Part shown: positions 26,876 through 35,930 of the stretch, piece by piece
Position numbering within the stretch: the stretch's first letter is position 1
Layout: every line of letters starts with the position of its first letter
DNA from: Roseofilum capinflatum BLCC-M114
GTDB taxonomy: Bacteria > Cyanobacteriota > Cyanobacteriia > Cyanobacteriales > Desertifilaceae
Assembly: GCF_030068505.1 (NCBI RefSeq)
Contig: NZ_JAQOSO010000120.1
Location: 31,051-95,050, forward strand
Length of the DNA stretch: 64,000 nucleotides
Direction: 5' to 3'
Made by a program: the position numbers and the translations under genes
The notes under the pieces: model-generated
The model's input: only the letters and a program-made list of their open reading frames with translations
Databases searched by the model: none
What the model was told of the DNA's origin: nothing

Positions 26876-27439
26876 GGGATTGGGTGGCCAGGAAAAACAG
26901 GACGGTCTAAAGTGATATTAAAAACAAAATAACTCTCAATTAATACGGGTGTCTGCTGAATATCGAGTAGATTCTTCTACCCTAGGAGTCATCAGTAGAC
27001 TATTGTCTAGACCTGGATTAAGTTAGAGAAAAAATCTCTAATTATAGTATAACCGGTCATCAGAGTCTGTTCTTCCTTTTTGGGAAAACTTAGCTATATT
27101 GGTTACACGGATGTACTTTGAGAAAAAGTTTGATATAATCAAGCAATAGAAAAACTTAAATTTATGCTTTCTGGAGCAATTGTTAACTTCCCTATCCCTC
27201 CCAATCGAGGTCAAGCGAATGGAGAATTGAAGCGTCAATCAAACCCTTACCAATTGCACAGCCAAAAAATTTTAATACGGGAAAAGTAGTTCATTAAAGC
27301 AGTTCATTAATTATGAATCATTTGAATCATTCAGATAAAGTTAATGGGAACGCCATATACACTCAGGTCATCTAGGTTTCAAACCCCTAACACTAATTTG
27401 ATCTCCTAAGATACTCTGTCCTCTTGTAAGAATTAAGGA
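26876..27439. other. Non-coding interval with a nested hairpin
   Basis: GTCTGCTGA (26951-26959) pairs with TCAGTAGAC (26992-27000), and within it GTAGA (26967-26971) pairs with TCTAC (26976-26980). A second hairpin TTAGAGA / TCTCTAA lies at 27023-27041. The only frame over 60 codons (27038-27238, minus) is not protein-like. The rest is AT-rich and probably holds the promoters of the two diverging genes. Confidence 0.4.
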
Positions 27440-27883
27440 TTGGCAGTTGTGATTGCTATTTCACCTCGTCCAGTGCGCCGACAATGGAATACCATTAGTT
27501 TCGCGTCTACTTTGTACCTGTGTCCCATACTCGATCTACTCCTCACTCACATCCCTTCTCATGTGCCTTCAGACTGGCAAGAACAGGTTAGACTCGGACT
27601 ACAAGAAGCCCTAGTGAATGCGGCCAAACATGGTAATAATCTCGATCCGGGTAAGCAAGTTCATGTCCGTTTTTCGGTCTCCCCCGATCATCACTGGTGG
27701 GTCATTTCCGATCAGGGATGTCAAGGATCGGAGCAATGTGCCTGTATCCCGATCAGTGCAGCCGATCTTCCCGAACATGAAGCTGAATGTGGACGAGGTT
27801 TATTTATTTTGCACCAGATTTTCGATCAAGTGCAGTGGTCTCCAGAAGACCGGGAACTGCGGTTATGTAAAAGCTGGCGATAA
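27440..27883 (+). CDS. RsbW-like anti-sigma serine/threonine protein kinase
   Basis: 147 residues of a GHKL ATPase domain. The N box is LQEALVNAAKHGNN, the G1 region is WWVISDQGCQG, and ECGRGLFILHQIFD is the G2-like motif. Single-domain proteins of this kind bind a sigma factor or phosphorylate an anti-anti-sigma partner. No partner gene is adjacent. The start is a TTG at 27440 or a GTG at 27449, both after AAGGA at about 27434; the GTG has the better spacing. Confidence 0.85.
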   Translation: MAVVIAISPRPVRRQWNTISFASTLYLCPILDLLLTHIPSHVPSDWQEQVRLGLQEALVNAAKHGNNLDPGKQVHVRFSVSPDHHWWVISDQGCQGSEQCACIPISAADLPEHEAECGRGLFILHQIFDQVQWSPEDRELRLCKSWR

Positions 27884-27891
27884 TCTAAACC

Positions 27892-28170
27892 CTAGCGATG
27901 ATCGGGGCAAGGGGGAGCGCTAATGGAGCGATCGAGCCAACCGGTGGCTTGTTGCAGTCTAGGAAGCGCTTCTTCAGGCTGGTTGTTTAACAGAAAAATG
28001 AGAGCGGCGATCGCCTGTTCCTGGGCCCGGGCTGTACGATTAGACTTGAGTTTATGCCAATCGGCCGAAGAAATGGCCAGTCGTTGAGCTAATACTTGGG
28101 CGATCTCTAGGGTGCTGAGATCCGAGAGCTGATCGGCGATCGGGGTTTCTGTAGTAGAAAGATTCGACAT
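27892..28170 (-). CDS. Small conserved cyanobacterial protein (possibly DUF6439)
   Basis: 92 residues from the ATG at 28170. The longer frame to 28314 reads through a (GCCTTTT) heptamer tract and is not natural. TLEIAQVLAQRLAISSADWHKLKSNRTARAQ and ALPRLQQATGWLDRSISAPPCP look well conserved in style and helical. I recall a cyanobacterial family of this pattern but not a function. No signal or membrane segment. It converges with the kinase-like gene at 27883, nine bases apart. Confidence 0.7.
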   Translation of the reverse strand: MSNLSTTETPIADQLSDLSTLEIAQVLAQRLAISSADWHKLKSNRTARAQEQAIAALIFLLNNQPEEALPRLQQATGWLDRSISAPPCPDHR

Positions 28171-28228
28171 AAGAGCAGATAACTTTGATAAAATACCGTT
28201 GCCCTTGATTGTAATCGAAAGGCTACGG

Positions 28229-28264
28229 ACTTGCCTCTTGCCTTTTGCCTTTTGCCTTTTGCCT
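28229..28264. repeat. Heptamer STRR tract (TTTTGCC)n
   Basis: Four to five tandem seven-base units between two divergently transcribed small genes. Confidence 0.85.
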
Positions 28265-28275
28265 CCCCCTAGCTT

Positions 28276-28605
28276 ATGTCCGATCGCCCCCCCTCCTCTG
28301 ATACCGATCCCCAACCTGACTGGGAACAGAGCTTGATAGACCTAGAAGCAAGTCTATCGAGTCTTAAACAACGGTATACCCAAGTCAGAGACGGACAGCA
28401 GCAAAAACAGGATCTTCAGGAACGGTTAGGACAACTGCAAACAGAACTTAAACAGATTAAACAACAACTGGCAGTCTTAGAAGTGGAGCTAGAGAGTCGT
28501 CTGCTGTCTTGGTTAACAGTCAAAGAACCCTTTTGGCAAGCGGTGCGGTTTGGGGGATTGGGTTTTGCGATCGGCTGGGGTTTACACTGGTGGTTAAGAC
28601 GATAA
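28276..28605 (+). CDS. Coiled-coil protein with one C-terminal membrane helix
   Basis: 109 residues. Residues about 18-75 form a heptad-rich, Gln/Leu/Lys-rich coiled coil (LQERLGQLQTELKQIKQQLAVLEVELE). A hydrophobic segment near residues 90-106 (VRFGGLGFAIGWGLHWWL) ends in RR. This tail-anchored design suggests a membrane-tethered dimer. Unknown family. The nucleotidyltransferase gene starts 34 bases later on the same strand. Confidence 0.7.
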   Translation: MSDRPPSSDTDPQPDWEQSLIDLEASLSSLKQRYTQVRDGQQQKQDLQERLGQLQTELKQIKQQLAVLEVELESRLLSWLTVKEPFWQAVRFGGLGFAIGWGLHWWLRR

Positions 28606-28639
28606 ACGATGCTCTACAGCGTTTACATTTTATTTAAAA

Positions 28640-29116
28640 ATGCTATATACCCTTGAGCAACTGCAAACCAAAATTACAGCAGATCCCCAAAACTGGCGGC
28701 CGTTGGTACTCACGAATGGCTGCTTTGACTTGCTGCATATTGGCCATTTACGCTATTTACAACAGGCAAAAGCTTTAGGGCGATCGCTGATCGTCGGCAT
28801 GAATAGCGATCGCTCCGTACAACAGCTCAAACCCAATCGCCCCATCATACCCCAAGCCCAACGAGCAGAACTGGTCATGGGCTTAAAACCCGTTGATGGG
28901 GTCGTTATCTTTGACTCTAGAACCGCTACGGGCTTAATTGAAACCCTCAAACCCGATATTTATGCCAAAGGAGGAGACTATACCCCAGATACCTTACCGG
29001 AAATGCCAACCGTTAGGGCTTGTGGTTGTCGTCTGGAACTGATTCAAATTGAAGTCTCTACATCCACCAGTAGTATCATCGAGAAAATTTTAGCTCAGGG
29101 CCTCCAATCGCTGTGA
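28640..29116 (+). CDS. RfaE2/HldE-type nucleotidyltransferase
   Basis: 158 residues of a single cytidylyltransferase-like fold. TNGCFDLLHIGHLRYL carries the HxGH nucleotide-binding motif. GMNSDRSVQQLK and YAKGGDYTPDTLPE match the adenylyltransferase domain of HldE (D-glycero-beta-D-manno-heptose-1-phosphate adenylyltransferase). ISTSTSSIIEKIL-like STSTSSIIEKI near the end is the usual tail. It lies ahead of a WecG-type glycosyltransferase, consistent with surface polysaccharide synthesis. The exact sugar is uncertain. Confidence 0.88.
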   Translation: MLYTLEQLQTKITADPQNWRPLVLTNGCFDLLHIGHLRYLQQAKALGRSLIVGMNSDRSVQQLKPNRPIIPQAQRAELVMGLKPVDGVVIFDSRTATGLIETLKPDIYAKGGDYTPDTLPEMPTVRACGCRLELIQIEVSTSTSSIIEKILAQGLQSL

Positions 29117-29192
29117 CTCACCACCGATTACCAGGGCGTAGCTCTAAGGTAAAATACGGAAGCGTTGACCATGGACGCTCAAAGACAAAAAT

Positions 29193-29972
29193 ATGGAATC
29201 GCTAGAAGGGGTGAGGATGGAGAATAATCTGGTGAAGAGTCCAGAACCAGCGCGGGTGATGGATATTCCCATTCATTTATCAGAGGATTATCCAGGGTGG
29301 TTGCTGCATCTGCTTAGAGAAAAACGGGGGGCCCATGTGGTGACTCTGAATGCGGAAATGACCATGCAAGCGCGGGAAAATCCAGCTCTCGCCCAAATTA
29401 TCCGCCAAGCAGATTTGGTGATTCCTGATGGGTCAGGAGTGGTTTTATACTTACAATGGCAAGGCTATCAGATCCAGCGCTTTCCAGGGATTGAATTAGC
29501 GGAAACTTTGCTCTGTCGTATGGGTGAGTTCTCTTCATTAGAGGGAGACTCTAGAGGGGCGTTTTTCTATGGCGGAGAGCCGGGAGTTGCCCAAGATGCG
29601 GCGCAAATGTGGCAGCAGCAATGCCCGGATCTGAAGATCGCCGGGGTGCAACATGGCTATCTGTCGGAGGCTGAAGAGCAAGATCTTTTAGCTACCGTGA
29701 AAGAAAAACAACCTCACCTCATTTATGTGGGGTTAGGGGTTCCCCGGCAAGAATTATGGATCGCCCAACATCGCTCCCTGTGTCCGGGTTCTATTTGGAT
29801 CGGGGTGGGGGGCAGTTTTGATATTTGGGCAGGACGCAAGGATCGCGCTCCGGCTTGGTTGCGCGATCGCCATTTAGAATGGGTGTATCGCCTCTACCAA
29901 GAACCGAGTCGTTGGCGCAGAATGTTAGCCCTACCTCGGTTTGCCTGGTTATCCCTCACTCAGTCTTTCTGA
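29193..29972 (+). CDS. WecG/TagA/CpsF family glycosyltransferase
   Basis: 259 residues if the ATG at 29193 is used; the ATG at 29217 follows an AAGGGGTGAGG stretch and may be the true start. HVVTLNAEMTMQARENPAL, ADLVIPDGSGVVL and GIELAETLL are family motifs, followed by FFYGGEPGVAQDAA and YVGLGVPRQELWIA, with FDIWAGRKDRAPAWLR near the end. Members add ManNAc-type sugars to lipid-linked intermediates on the inner membrane face. The ftsE gene begins nine bases after the stop. Confidence 0.93.
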   Translation: MESLEGVRMENNLVKSPEPARVMDIPIHLSEDYPGWLLHLLREKRGAHVVTLNAEMTMQARENPALAQIIRQADLVIPDGSGVVLYLQWQGYQIQRFPGIELAETLLCRMGEFSSLEGDSRGAFFYGGEPGVAQDAAQMWQQQCPDLKIAGVQHGYLSEAEEQDLLATVKEKQPHLIYVGLGVPRQELWIAQHRSLCPGSIWIGVGGSFDIWAGRKDRAPAWLRDRHLEWVYRLYQEPSRWRRMLALPRFAWLSLTQSF

Positions 29973-29981
29973 TTTCTTCAG

Positions 29982-30731
29982 ATGAAAACCCTCAAGCAAA
30001 CCCTACAGTCGGTTCAGCAATGGTGGCAACCCTCTCCTTCCCCAAAATCTTCGGCATCGGGAAAAGAAATTATCATTGAGTTTCAGAGTGTCCACAAAAC
30101 CTATAACAACGGCGCTTCTCCCCTGCGTCAAGTCTCCTTAGTCGTCTATCAAGGGGATTTTCTTTTTATTACGGGAGCCTCTGGAGCCGGAAAATCTACG
30201 TTTCTCAAGCTCATTTATGGGGCAGAACAGCCCACATCCGGTAACTTAACGGTTTTAGGGGAAACCATGGCAGGTTTAAAAGGCGATCGCCTCTGCCAAC
30301 TGCGGCGTAAAATGGGTATCGTCTTCCAGGACTACCAACTCATTCCCCAAAAAACCATCGCCGAAAACCTCACCTTCGTCCTTCGCGCTCAAGGATTCAG
30401 CCCCCCAGAAATCCAGCGCCGTCTACCCGCTACCCTGAAAATGTTAGGCTTATCCCATAAAGCCAACTCTTTCCCCCACTACCTCTCTGGAGGAGAACAG
30501 CAACGAGCCAGTTTAGCTCGCGCTCTCGTCGGTACACCGCCCCTATTGTTAGCCGATGAACCCACAGGTAACCTAGATTCCCACAACGCTATCCAAGTGA
30601 TGAAAATCCTGCAAAAACTAAATCGCATGGGCATCACCATCCTGGTGACTACCCATGACGAGCGTCTGATTCAGTTCTTAGGTAAACCGGTATTATCTTT
30701 ACATCAAGGGAGTTTAAAGCCTGTTCTTTAA
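29982..30731 (+). CDS. ftsE: FtsE-like cell-division ABC ATPase
   Basis: 249 residues. Walker A GASGAGKST, Q loop FQDYQLIPQKT, signature LSGGEQQRASLARAL and Walker B LLLADEPTGNLD are all present, with the H-loop TTHDERL. FtsE works with the membrane protein FtsX to control septal peptidoglycan hydrolysis. About 30 extra residues precede the domain (PSPSPKSSASGKEI), a Ser/Pro linker. No ftsX follows in this window; the next sequence is a repeat. FtsE is the best match, but a LolD-like role is possible. Confidence 0.85.
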   Translation: MKTLKQTLQSVQQWWQPSPSPKSSASGKEIIIEFQSVHKTYNNGASPLRQVSLVVYQGDFLFITGASGAGKSTFLKLIYGAEQPTSGNLTVLGETMAGLKGDRLCQLRRKMGIVFQDYQLIPQKTIAENLTFVLRAQGFSPPEIQRRLPATLKMLGLSHKANSFPHYLSGGEQQRASLARALVGTPPLLLADEPTGNLDSHNAIQVMKILQKLNRMGITILVTTHDERLIQFLGKPVLSLHQGSLKPVL

Positions 30732-30739
30732 CAGAAGGA

Positions 30740-30870
30740 AAAGAGAAGCGGGCAAGATGCCCGCACTCCTCCAATCCCTTGATCTATGACTGGAGTGGGA
30801 GCGTCTCGCTCCCTAGATTTTTAACTATGGCTAGATTTTTAACTATGGTGTTTAACGGGACTGGATATCA
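30740..30870. repeat. Family E element, degenerate copy
   Basis: CGGGCAAGATGCCCG and GGGAGCGTCTCGCTCCC cores in the same order as 6110-6259, with a 19-base tandem repeat (TAGATTTTTAACTATGG twice) and a diverged right end (GGGACTGGATATC). The left end is missing next to the ftsE stop. Confidence 0.7.
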
Positions 30871-30887
30871 TCACGGTTAGAACTGGG

Positions 30888-31349
30888 CTAAAATTCTACG
30901 TCTTCACCCGGTTCGGGTGCTGCTCCACCTACCCCAATTTGGGTATTGTAAATGGTGGCTTCTGTAATCGTCAGGTCTTTCATTTCTGCTTGGGTAACAT
31001 CAACTTCAATCAAAGACGCACGAGTAAAATTAACGTCAACGAGATTCGCTTCATGTAAACTCGCTTGATTGAGGAACGCATCCGTAAGGTTAGCGCCTTC
31101 TAAATTAGCACCGGTCAGATCTGCGCCTTCTAAGTTGGCTTTCGTCAAATTTGCACCGGATAAATCCGCATTGCGTAAGTCTGCACCAATCAGATGTTGC
31201 ACACTTAAATCTGCACCAGAGAGGTCACATCCCATGCAAGCGCGAGTTTCGAGGAGTTGTTGGACGTGATGAGGATTTTCAGCTTTAGCCGGACTGAACC
31301 ATAGAAGGGGAGTAAATAAGGCTAAAACGGCTGCATTGGTAAGTTTCAT
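30888..31349 (-). CDS. Secreted pentapeptide-repeat protein
   Basis: 153 residues. The signal peptide ends near residue 23 (SPAKA). A short CMGC pair follows, then about 14 pentapeptide units of the A(D/N)LxX type (GADLSVQHLIGADLRNADLSGANL and onward to about residue 130), which fold as a right-handed four-sided beta helix. The export signal places it in the periplasm or thylakoid lumen. Function unknown; in cyanobacteria these proteins are abundant. The gene stands alone. Confidence 0.88.
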   Translation of the reverse strand: MKLTNAAVLALFTPLLWFSPAKAENPHHVQQLLETRACMGCDLSGADLSVQHLIGADLRNADLSGANLTKANLEGADLTGANLEGANLTDAFLNQASLHEANLVDVNFTRASLIEVDVTQAEMKDLTITEATIYNTQIGVGGAAPEPGEDVEF

Positions 31350-31513
31350 ATTTTCCTGCCTCCCACACTGGTGTATAGATCGGATGTTATGGTTACGAGT
31401 ATAGGAAAATTCTGGAATAATTTCTTCCTCCAGGTGGAGGATTTACAGTTCATTCCGATGGAGGATGTACGATCGCCTCAGCTATGGTATAATTATTTAG
31501 CGAGTTACTGAAA

Positions 31514-32305
31514 CTAAAACATCCATTCCAGACCAATACTTACTCGACTGTCTTTGCGATCGCTAGAATTCTGCTTTTCAATCTCCGTTGCTAACCGCCA
31601 TCGCTCCGTTAGAGCATAACCCATCGAGAGGGTTGTTAAACCGATTTCTGTGCCACTTCCAGGATTGACAAACGTTTGAGACAGGGATAAATCTGTACCG
31701 CCTCCCCGTGAGGGAATCAGGGTCAGTCGAACCCCTAAGTTAACCCCTCCCCTTGAATAATCGGGGGTTCCCAGATGATGATAGCCTAAAACGGGAGCTA
31801 CGTTAAAATATCCCCCTAGGGGTAATAAATGATAATGGAGATCCAGAGATAGGTGCGATCGCTCCCCCCCAAACGATCCCTCATACCCCGCACTCACACT
31901 TAACCCCGTTTTCCCCAGCCACCAATCTTCCAACCCCACATGAAACCCCCCCAAATGCTCCGAGGAAGGAAACTGGGAATACCCCGCTCGTACTCGCGTC
32001 GGAAGACTCGGATCAGTTTGGATCTCCTCCAGCACATTCGGCACATCCTCTTGCCAACGTTGTAAAACCGGAGACTCTTCTAAAACCTCTGGCGGCACAT
32101 CAACCTCATCAGCATAGGCGGCGATCTGAATTCCCCATAGTCCCAGCAGAGATCCCAGAATGAGATAGAGGAGAGATTTTGCCCTCTCCCTATATCCCTC
32201 TCCCACAGGAGAGGGACTTCTACTCCCCTTCTCCTGCGGGAGAAGGCTTGCCCTGAGCGAAGCCGAAGGGGGCTGGGGGATGAGGGGCAACCGTTGATAA
32301 CTCAT
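31514..32305 (-). CDS. Beta-barrel-like outer-membrane protein with repeat-encoded 5' end
   Basis: 263 residues from the ATG at 32305. The body after the signal peptide (SLLYLILGSLLGLWGIQIAAYADE, about residues 43-67) is rich in alternating aromatic and glycine strands (GLSVSAGYEGSF, YFNVAPVLGYHHLG, RVSIGLEWMF, ending in Phe as outer-membrane barrels do). The first 40 residues (PPSASLRAS, SPSPVGEGY) are read from a family A palindromic element, and no start lies between it and the signal peptide except a GTG inside the element. The native start was probably replaced. Function unknown. Confidence 0.65.
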   Translation of the reverse strand: MSYQRLPLIPQPPSASLRASLLPQEKGSRSPSPVGEGYRERAKSLLYLILGSLLGLWGIQIAAYADEVDVPPEVLEESPVLQRWQEDVPNVLEEIQTDPSLPTRVRAGYSQFPSSEHLGGFHVGLEDWWLGKTGLSVSAGYEGSFGGERSHLSLDLHYHLLPLGGYFNVAPVLGYHHLGTPDYSRGGVNLGVRLTLIPSRGGGTDLSLSQTFVNPGSGTEIGLTTLSMGYALTERWRLATEIEKQNSSDRKDSRVSIGLEWMF

Positions 32306-32325
32306 TTGAAAACGCTACATAGCCT
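32170..32325. repeat. Family A subtype 2 element fused to a coding sequence
   Basis: CTCTCCC hairpins, a CCCTGAGCGAAGCCGAAGGGG segment and a right end complementary to TAGCGTTTTCAAATGAG, as at 9138-9295. Its left end lies within the membrane-protein gene. Confidence 0.7.
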
Positions 32326-32337
32326 ATTAAACCCAAC

Positions 32338-32370
32338 AAAAAGGGTCTGCCAACAGTGACAGAACCCTTT
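32338..32370 (-). terminator. Intrinsic terminator of acsF
   Basis: On the minus strand AAAGGGTTCTG, a loop, then CAGACCCTTTTTG: a strong stem followed by T residues, 22 bases after the acsF stop. Confidence 0.85.
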
Positions 32371-32391
32371 GACCTCATGAAAACAATCAAA

Positions 32392-33468
32392 TTAAAGGAC
32401 AGCGCCTTCCATCTGAGTCGTATCAACCGGCTTCATGAAATACAGTTTGATGAACTGCACGCCATTAGACAGATAATGAGGAAGCTTTTGCAGAGGTTTC
32501 AAGAACTTGGGACTGCTAGAAGCATCAATTTCCCGCAACTTCTTATTGTTCTCGACGCAAAGATCCAAATATTCATAGAATTTAGGATTCTCTACATCTA
32601 ACATAACCGGGAATACCCGACCCGCCGTTTCATTGGTTTTCTTAATCACGTAAATATCATATTCACGAGCATCCAAACCAATAGACGCATAGAAATCTGA
32701 CCGTTGAATATCGTTCAGGAACATGGTCGCAAACACCGACAACAGGAAGAAGCGACTCCAAAGTTTAGCTTTCCAATCATTGAGAATTTGCGGCTGAGAT
32801 TTCATGATGGCATCAAAGAAATCACCATGGCGGTTTTCATCCTGACACCAATTTTCAAAGAAGCGGAAGATAGGATAAATTCTATCTTCAGGGTGTTGTT
32901 CTAAATGGCGATAGATGGTGATATAGCGCCAGTAGCCAATTTTCTCAGACAAATAGGTGGCGTAGAAAATAAACTTAGGCTTGAAGAAGGTATAACTGCG
33001 ACTTTTCGTCAAAAAGCCCAAATCTAGGGAGAGATTAAAGTCAGACATGGCTTTATTCAAAAATCCAGCATGACGGGCTTCATCACGGGACATTAAGTTA
33101 AAGCATTCTGCCAAAACCGGGCTTTTTCCTTTGAGGCGACGGCCTAATTCTTTATAGAGTAAGAAACCAGAAAACTCAGCCGTGCAAGAGCGTTCGAGAA
33201 ATTCCACAAACAAGCGACGAGTTTCACCATCAATGCGATCCCAGGATTGGTTAAATTCCTCGTCACGAATAAAGTGATGGCGATTATAATCTGTTCTGAA
33301 TTCTTCCAGAATGGCTTGTAATTCTGCTTCATTCACAGAGATGTCCATGTTAGCCATCTCATCGAAGTCTGTGGTGTAGAATCGAGGGGTGAGGATGGTT
33401 TCCTTAGCCGGGACTTTTACACCGGGACGGATTTCTTGAAAAGCGGGTTTTTCAGCCGAGCTTACCAT
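32392..33468 (-). CDS. acsF: Magnesium-protoporphyrin IX monomethyl ester (oxidative) cyclase
   Basis: 358 residues, the usual length. This di-iron enzyme forms the isocyclic ring of chlorophyll from Mg-protoporphyrin monomethyl ester using oxygen at the membrane. Iron-binding motifs are visible: the Glu in [32 protein letters not shown], and [15 protein letters not shown]. The N terminus [17 protein letters not shown] is typical. Monocistronic, with its own terminator and a 170-base upstream gap. Its presence confirms an oxygenic phototroph. Confidence 0.97.
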   Translation of the reverse strand: MVSSAEKPAFQEIRPGVKVPAKETILTPRFYTTDFDEMANMDISVNEAELQAILEEFRTDYNRHHFIRDEEFNQSWDRIDGETRRLFVEFLERSCTAEFSGFLLYKELGRRLKGKSPVLAECFNLMSRDEARHAGFLNKAMSDFNLSLDLGFLTKSRSYTFFKPKFIFYATYLSEKIGYWRYITIYRHLEQHPEDRIYPIFRFFENWCQDENRHGDFFDAIMKSQPQILNDWKAKLWSRFFLLSVFATMFLNDIQRSDFYASIGLDAREYDIYVIKKTNETAGRVFPVMLDVENPKFYEYLDLCVENNKKLREIDASSSPKFLKPLQKLPHYLSNGVQFIKLYFMKPVDTTQMEGAVL

Positions 33469-33639
33469 AGGTCTTTAACGATTGGTTTTGAGTTATGAGC
33501 GTCTTCCCTTATGGGGGGTTGATCTCCGATGAGGGAGGAATTTAAAGTATCTAGGGTCTTAGTCTAACAAGGTCTGAGACAGCGATCGCCATTTTTATGT
33601 TAAGAGTTGCAACATTCTCGTTACGTTTCTTAATCTTTC

Positions 33640-34023
33640 TCAATCTTGGACATACTCCGTACCCTGAATCAGGGCAAACTCCGCTCGCATCAACTCCCGT
33701 CCCAGATACGCCGCATGATCGAACATCGTCACCGCACAGGGGGGATCGCTTTCAAAGAGTTTCACACAGAGTTCCTTAGCCGTTCGCGCCGTATAAACTT
33801 GACTGGCAGTGCGTTCTACTTTCCCCTTCGCGGGAATCACCTCTCCCGTTTCCGGATCGGCAGCTAGACCGCGATCGTTGATAATATTGGTAAAATGCTT
33901 GGCACAAATCAGCCGAGCCTCTCGGTCAAGGTAAATAATATAATATCCCCCCGGATCGAGGGCAATATCTCGTTTCGAGAGTTGGTCATCAATGGCAGTA
34001 ATCTCTTGGGCAATGTCTGTCAT
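33640..34023 (-). CDS. DUF4346 family protein
   Basis: 127 residues from the ATG at 34023; the frame to 34038 uses a TTG. The strands DPGGYYIIYLDREARLICAKHFTN and TARTAKELCVKLFE, then DHAAYLGRELMRAE and the end TEYVQD, resemble the DUF4346 family found in cyanobacteria and chloroplast lineages. No membrane segment or signal. Function not established. It lies divergently to galE, with about 110 bases between. Confidence 0.7.
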   Translation of the reverse strand: MTDIAQEITAIDDQLSKRDIALDPGGYYIIYLDREARLICAKHFTNIINDRGLAADPETGEVIPAKGKVERTASQVYTARTAKELCVKLFESDPPCAVTMFDHAAYLGRELMRAEFALIQGTEYVQD

Positions 34024-34133
34024 AACTTTAAAGAACAAATCGCTAACTGACGCGAAAGATTAGGGTTAAGATGATCCAGATCTAGGGTAATGCAACTACC
34101 AGACAAACATCAATTAACAAGGGGCTTTTTAAG

Positions 34134-35132
34134 GTGGCGCAACCAAAACCAACCATTTTAGTAACCGGTGGAGCGGGCTATATTGGCTCCCATGCTGTAT
34201 TAGCCTTAAAAGAGGCCAACTATGAGGTGATTATTTTAGATAATCTCAGTTATGGGCATCAGGATTTAGTGGAAAATGTTCTCAAAGTCCCCTTGATTGT
34301 CGGAGATATTGGCGATCGCCTCTTACTCGATCAGATCTTCCAAACCTATCCTATCGCGGCGGTGATGCACTTTGCCGCCTTTATTGCCGTGGGTGAGTCG
34401 GTGCAAAAACCGGGCATGTACTACAGCAACAACGTTCATGGCACACTAACCCTACTCGAAGCCATGCTAAACGCGAAAGTGAACAAGCTGGTTTTCTCCT
34501 CCACTTGCGCCATTTATGGGGAACCCCAAACCCTCCCCATCCCCGAAGATCATCCCCAAAATCCCATGAGTCCCTACGCTGCGAGTAAGGCCATGGTCGA
34601 GCGAATTTTAACCGATTTTGATAGCGCCTATGGGTTAAAATCTGTCCGGTTCCGCTATTTTAATGCGGCTGGAGCCGAACCGGGAGGCTTATTAGGCGAA
34701 GATCATCATCCAGAAACCCATTTAATTCCCTTGGCGCTGCACACCGCTTTAGGAAAACGGGAATCCTTATCCATTTTCGGCACAGACTACGATACGGAAG
34801 ACGGAACCTGTCTGCGAGACTATATTCATGTGGTCGATTTAGCGGCTGCCCATGTTTTGGGTTTAGAGTACCTTTTAAACAACGGCGAAAGTGAAGTGTT
34901 TAATCTCGGTAATGGCAATGGCTTTTCCGTCAGACAAGTGATTGAAACGGCTCGCCAGGTGACAGGATGTGAAATTAAAGCCGTTGAGTGCGATCGCCGT
35001 CCCGGAGATACCCCTATATTAGTCGGTAGTAGCAACAAAGCCAGAACTCTGCTCAACTGGAATCCGATCTATCCCGACGTAGAAACCATTATCCGCCATG
35101 CCTGGCAATGGCATCAATCTCGCCATGGGTAG
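34134..35132 (+). CDS. galE: UDP-glucose 4-epimerase
   Basis: 332 residues. An extended SDR: NAD-binding VTGGAGYIGSHAVLAL, DNLSYGHQ, MHFAAFIAVGESVQ, catalytic YAASK with Ser in FSSTCAIYGE, and FNAAGAEPGG. It interconverts UDP-glucose and UDP-galactose for polysaccharides and glycolipids. The start is a GTG about nine bases after AAGGGG. A sugar transferase gene faces it 130 bases downstream. Confidence 0.94.
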   Translation: MAQPKPTILVTGGAGYIGSHAVLALKEANYEVIILDNLSYGHQDLVENVLKVPLIVGDIGDRLLLDQIFQTYPIAAVMHFAAFIAVGESVQKPGMYYSNNVHGTLTLLEAMLNAKVNKLVFSSTCAIYGEPQTLPIPEDHPQNPMSPYAASKAMVERILTDFDSAYGLKSVRFRYFNAAGAEPGGLLGEDHHPETHLIPLALHTALGKRESLSIFGTDYDTEDGTCLRDYIHVVDLAAAHVLGLEYLLNNGESEVFNLGNGNGFSVRQVIETARQVTGCEIKAVECDRRPGDTPILVGSSNKARTLLNWNPIYPDVETIIRHAWQWHQSRHG

Positions 35133-35143
35133 CGCTTCGCCCT

Positions 35144-35176
35144 AGGGAATAGGGAATAGGGAATAGGGAATAGGAA
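35144..35176. repeat. Heptamer STRR tract (AGGGAAT)n
   Basis: Four tandem units after galE, preceded by AGCGCTTCGCCCT, the same flank seen beside the tract near 10320. Confidence 0.85.
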
Positions 35177-35205
35177 AACCCCAATTTCCTTTCCCAAAAA
35201 GAAGA

Positions 35206-35227
35206 AGGGTCAACAGCCGTTGACCCT
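35206..35227 (-). terminator. Intrinsic terminator of the sugar transferase gene
   Basis: AGGGTCAAC / GTTGACCCT nine-base stem with a four-base loop. On the minus strand it is followed by TTCTTCTTTTT. Confidence 0.8.
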
Positions 35228-35261
35228 AATACAGTGTCACCTTAAAACCTAGCTCAATCTT

Positions 35262-35930
35262 TTAACAAGCCCCTGTCCGACGTAAGACTACATGAATAGT
35301 TTGCAAAATAATCCGTACATCGTACCAGGGAGTCCAGAGGGACTGATATTCTAAATCCAAACTGACAATATCTTCAAAATCACTCACTAAAGAGCGTCCA
35401 CTCACCTGCCACTGTCCCGTTAAACCCGGCTTCACATCCAAGCGTCTCCAATGATGGGGTTTGTAGCGAATCACTTCCTCATGGATGGGGGGGCGAGTCC
35501 CGACTAAGCTCATTTCTCCCAGCAACACATTCCAGAATTGGGGAAATTCGTCTAAACTGGTTTTGCGTAAAAAGTTCCCTACCTTAGTCACACGAGGATC
35601 GGACTCATTTTTGAAGATGAGACCCTTAGCGCGATTTTCCACATTGGATTTCAGGCGATCGGCATCCATGACCATCGAGCGAAATTTATAAATAGTAAAG
35701 GGCTTACCCTGGAGTCCATAGCGGCGCTGACTGAAGAAAATGGGCCCAGGACTATCGAGTTTAATGGCAATGGCGATCGGAATAAAGATTAGAGCTAAAA
35801 TCAGTAAACCTACTAGACTGCCGACAATATCAATGCCACGCTTAACCGGACAATCCGTGGAAGGATGATTAGGTCTGGGCAGAACTGATACCAAATCCCA
35901 GGTTGAGCCGAGGGAATAATCGCTATTCAT
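35262..35930 (-). CDS. Polyprenyl-phosphate sugar-1-phosphate transferase (WcaJ/ExoY-like)
   Basis: 222 residues. One N-terminal membrane anchor ([24 protein letters not shown]) is followed by the catalytic cytosolic domain with [51 protein letters not shown] and [14 protein letters not shown]. It is the short form without the extra N-terminal domain. It begins lipid-linked repeat-unit assembly of exopolysaccharide. The sugar is not determined. Confidence 0.93.
   Translation of the reverse strand: MNSDYSLGSTWDLVSVLPRPNHPSTDCPVKRGIDIVGSLVGLLILALIFIPIAIAIKLDSPGPIFFSQRRYGLQGKPFTIYKFRSMVMDADRLKSNVENRAKGLIFKNESDPRVTKVGNFLRKTSLDEFPQFWNVLLGEMSLVGTRPPIHEEVIRYKPHHWRRLDVKPGLTGQWQVSGRSLVSDFEDIVSLDLEYQSLWTPWYDVRIILQTIHVVLRRTGAC

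Noticed and set aside
27038..27238. 66-codon minus frame in the long gap
   Set aside because: AT-rich codon use, no ribosome-binding site and no protein-like pattern.
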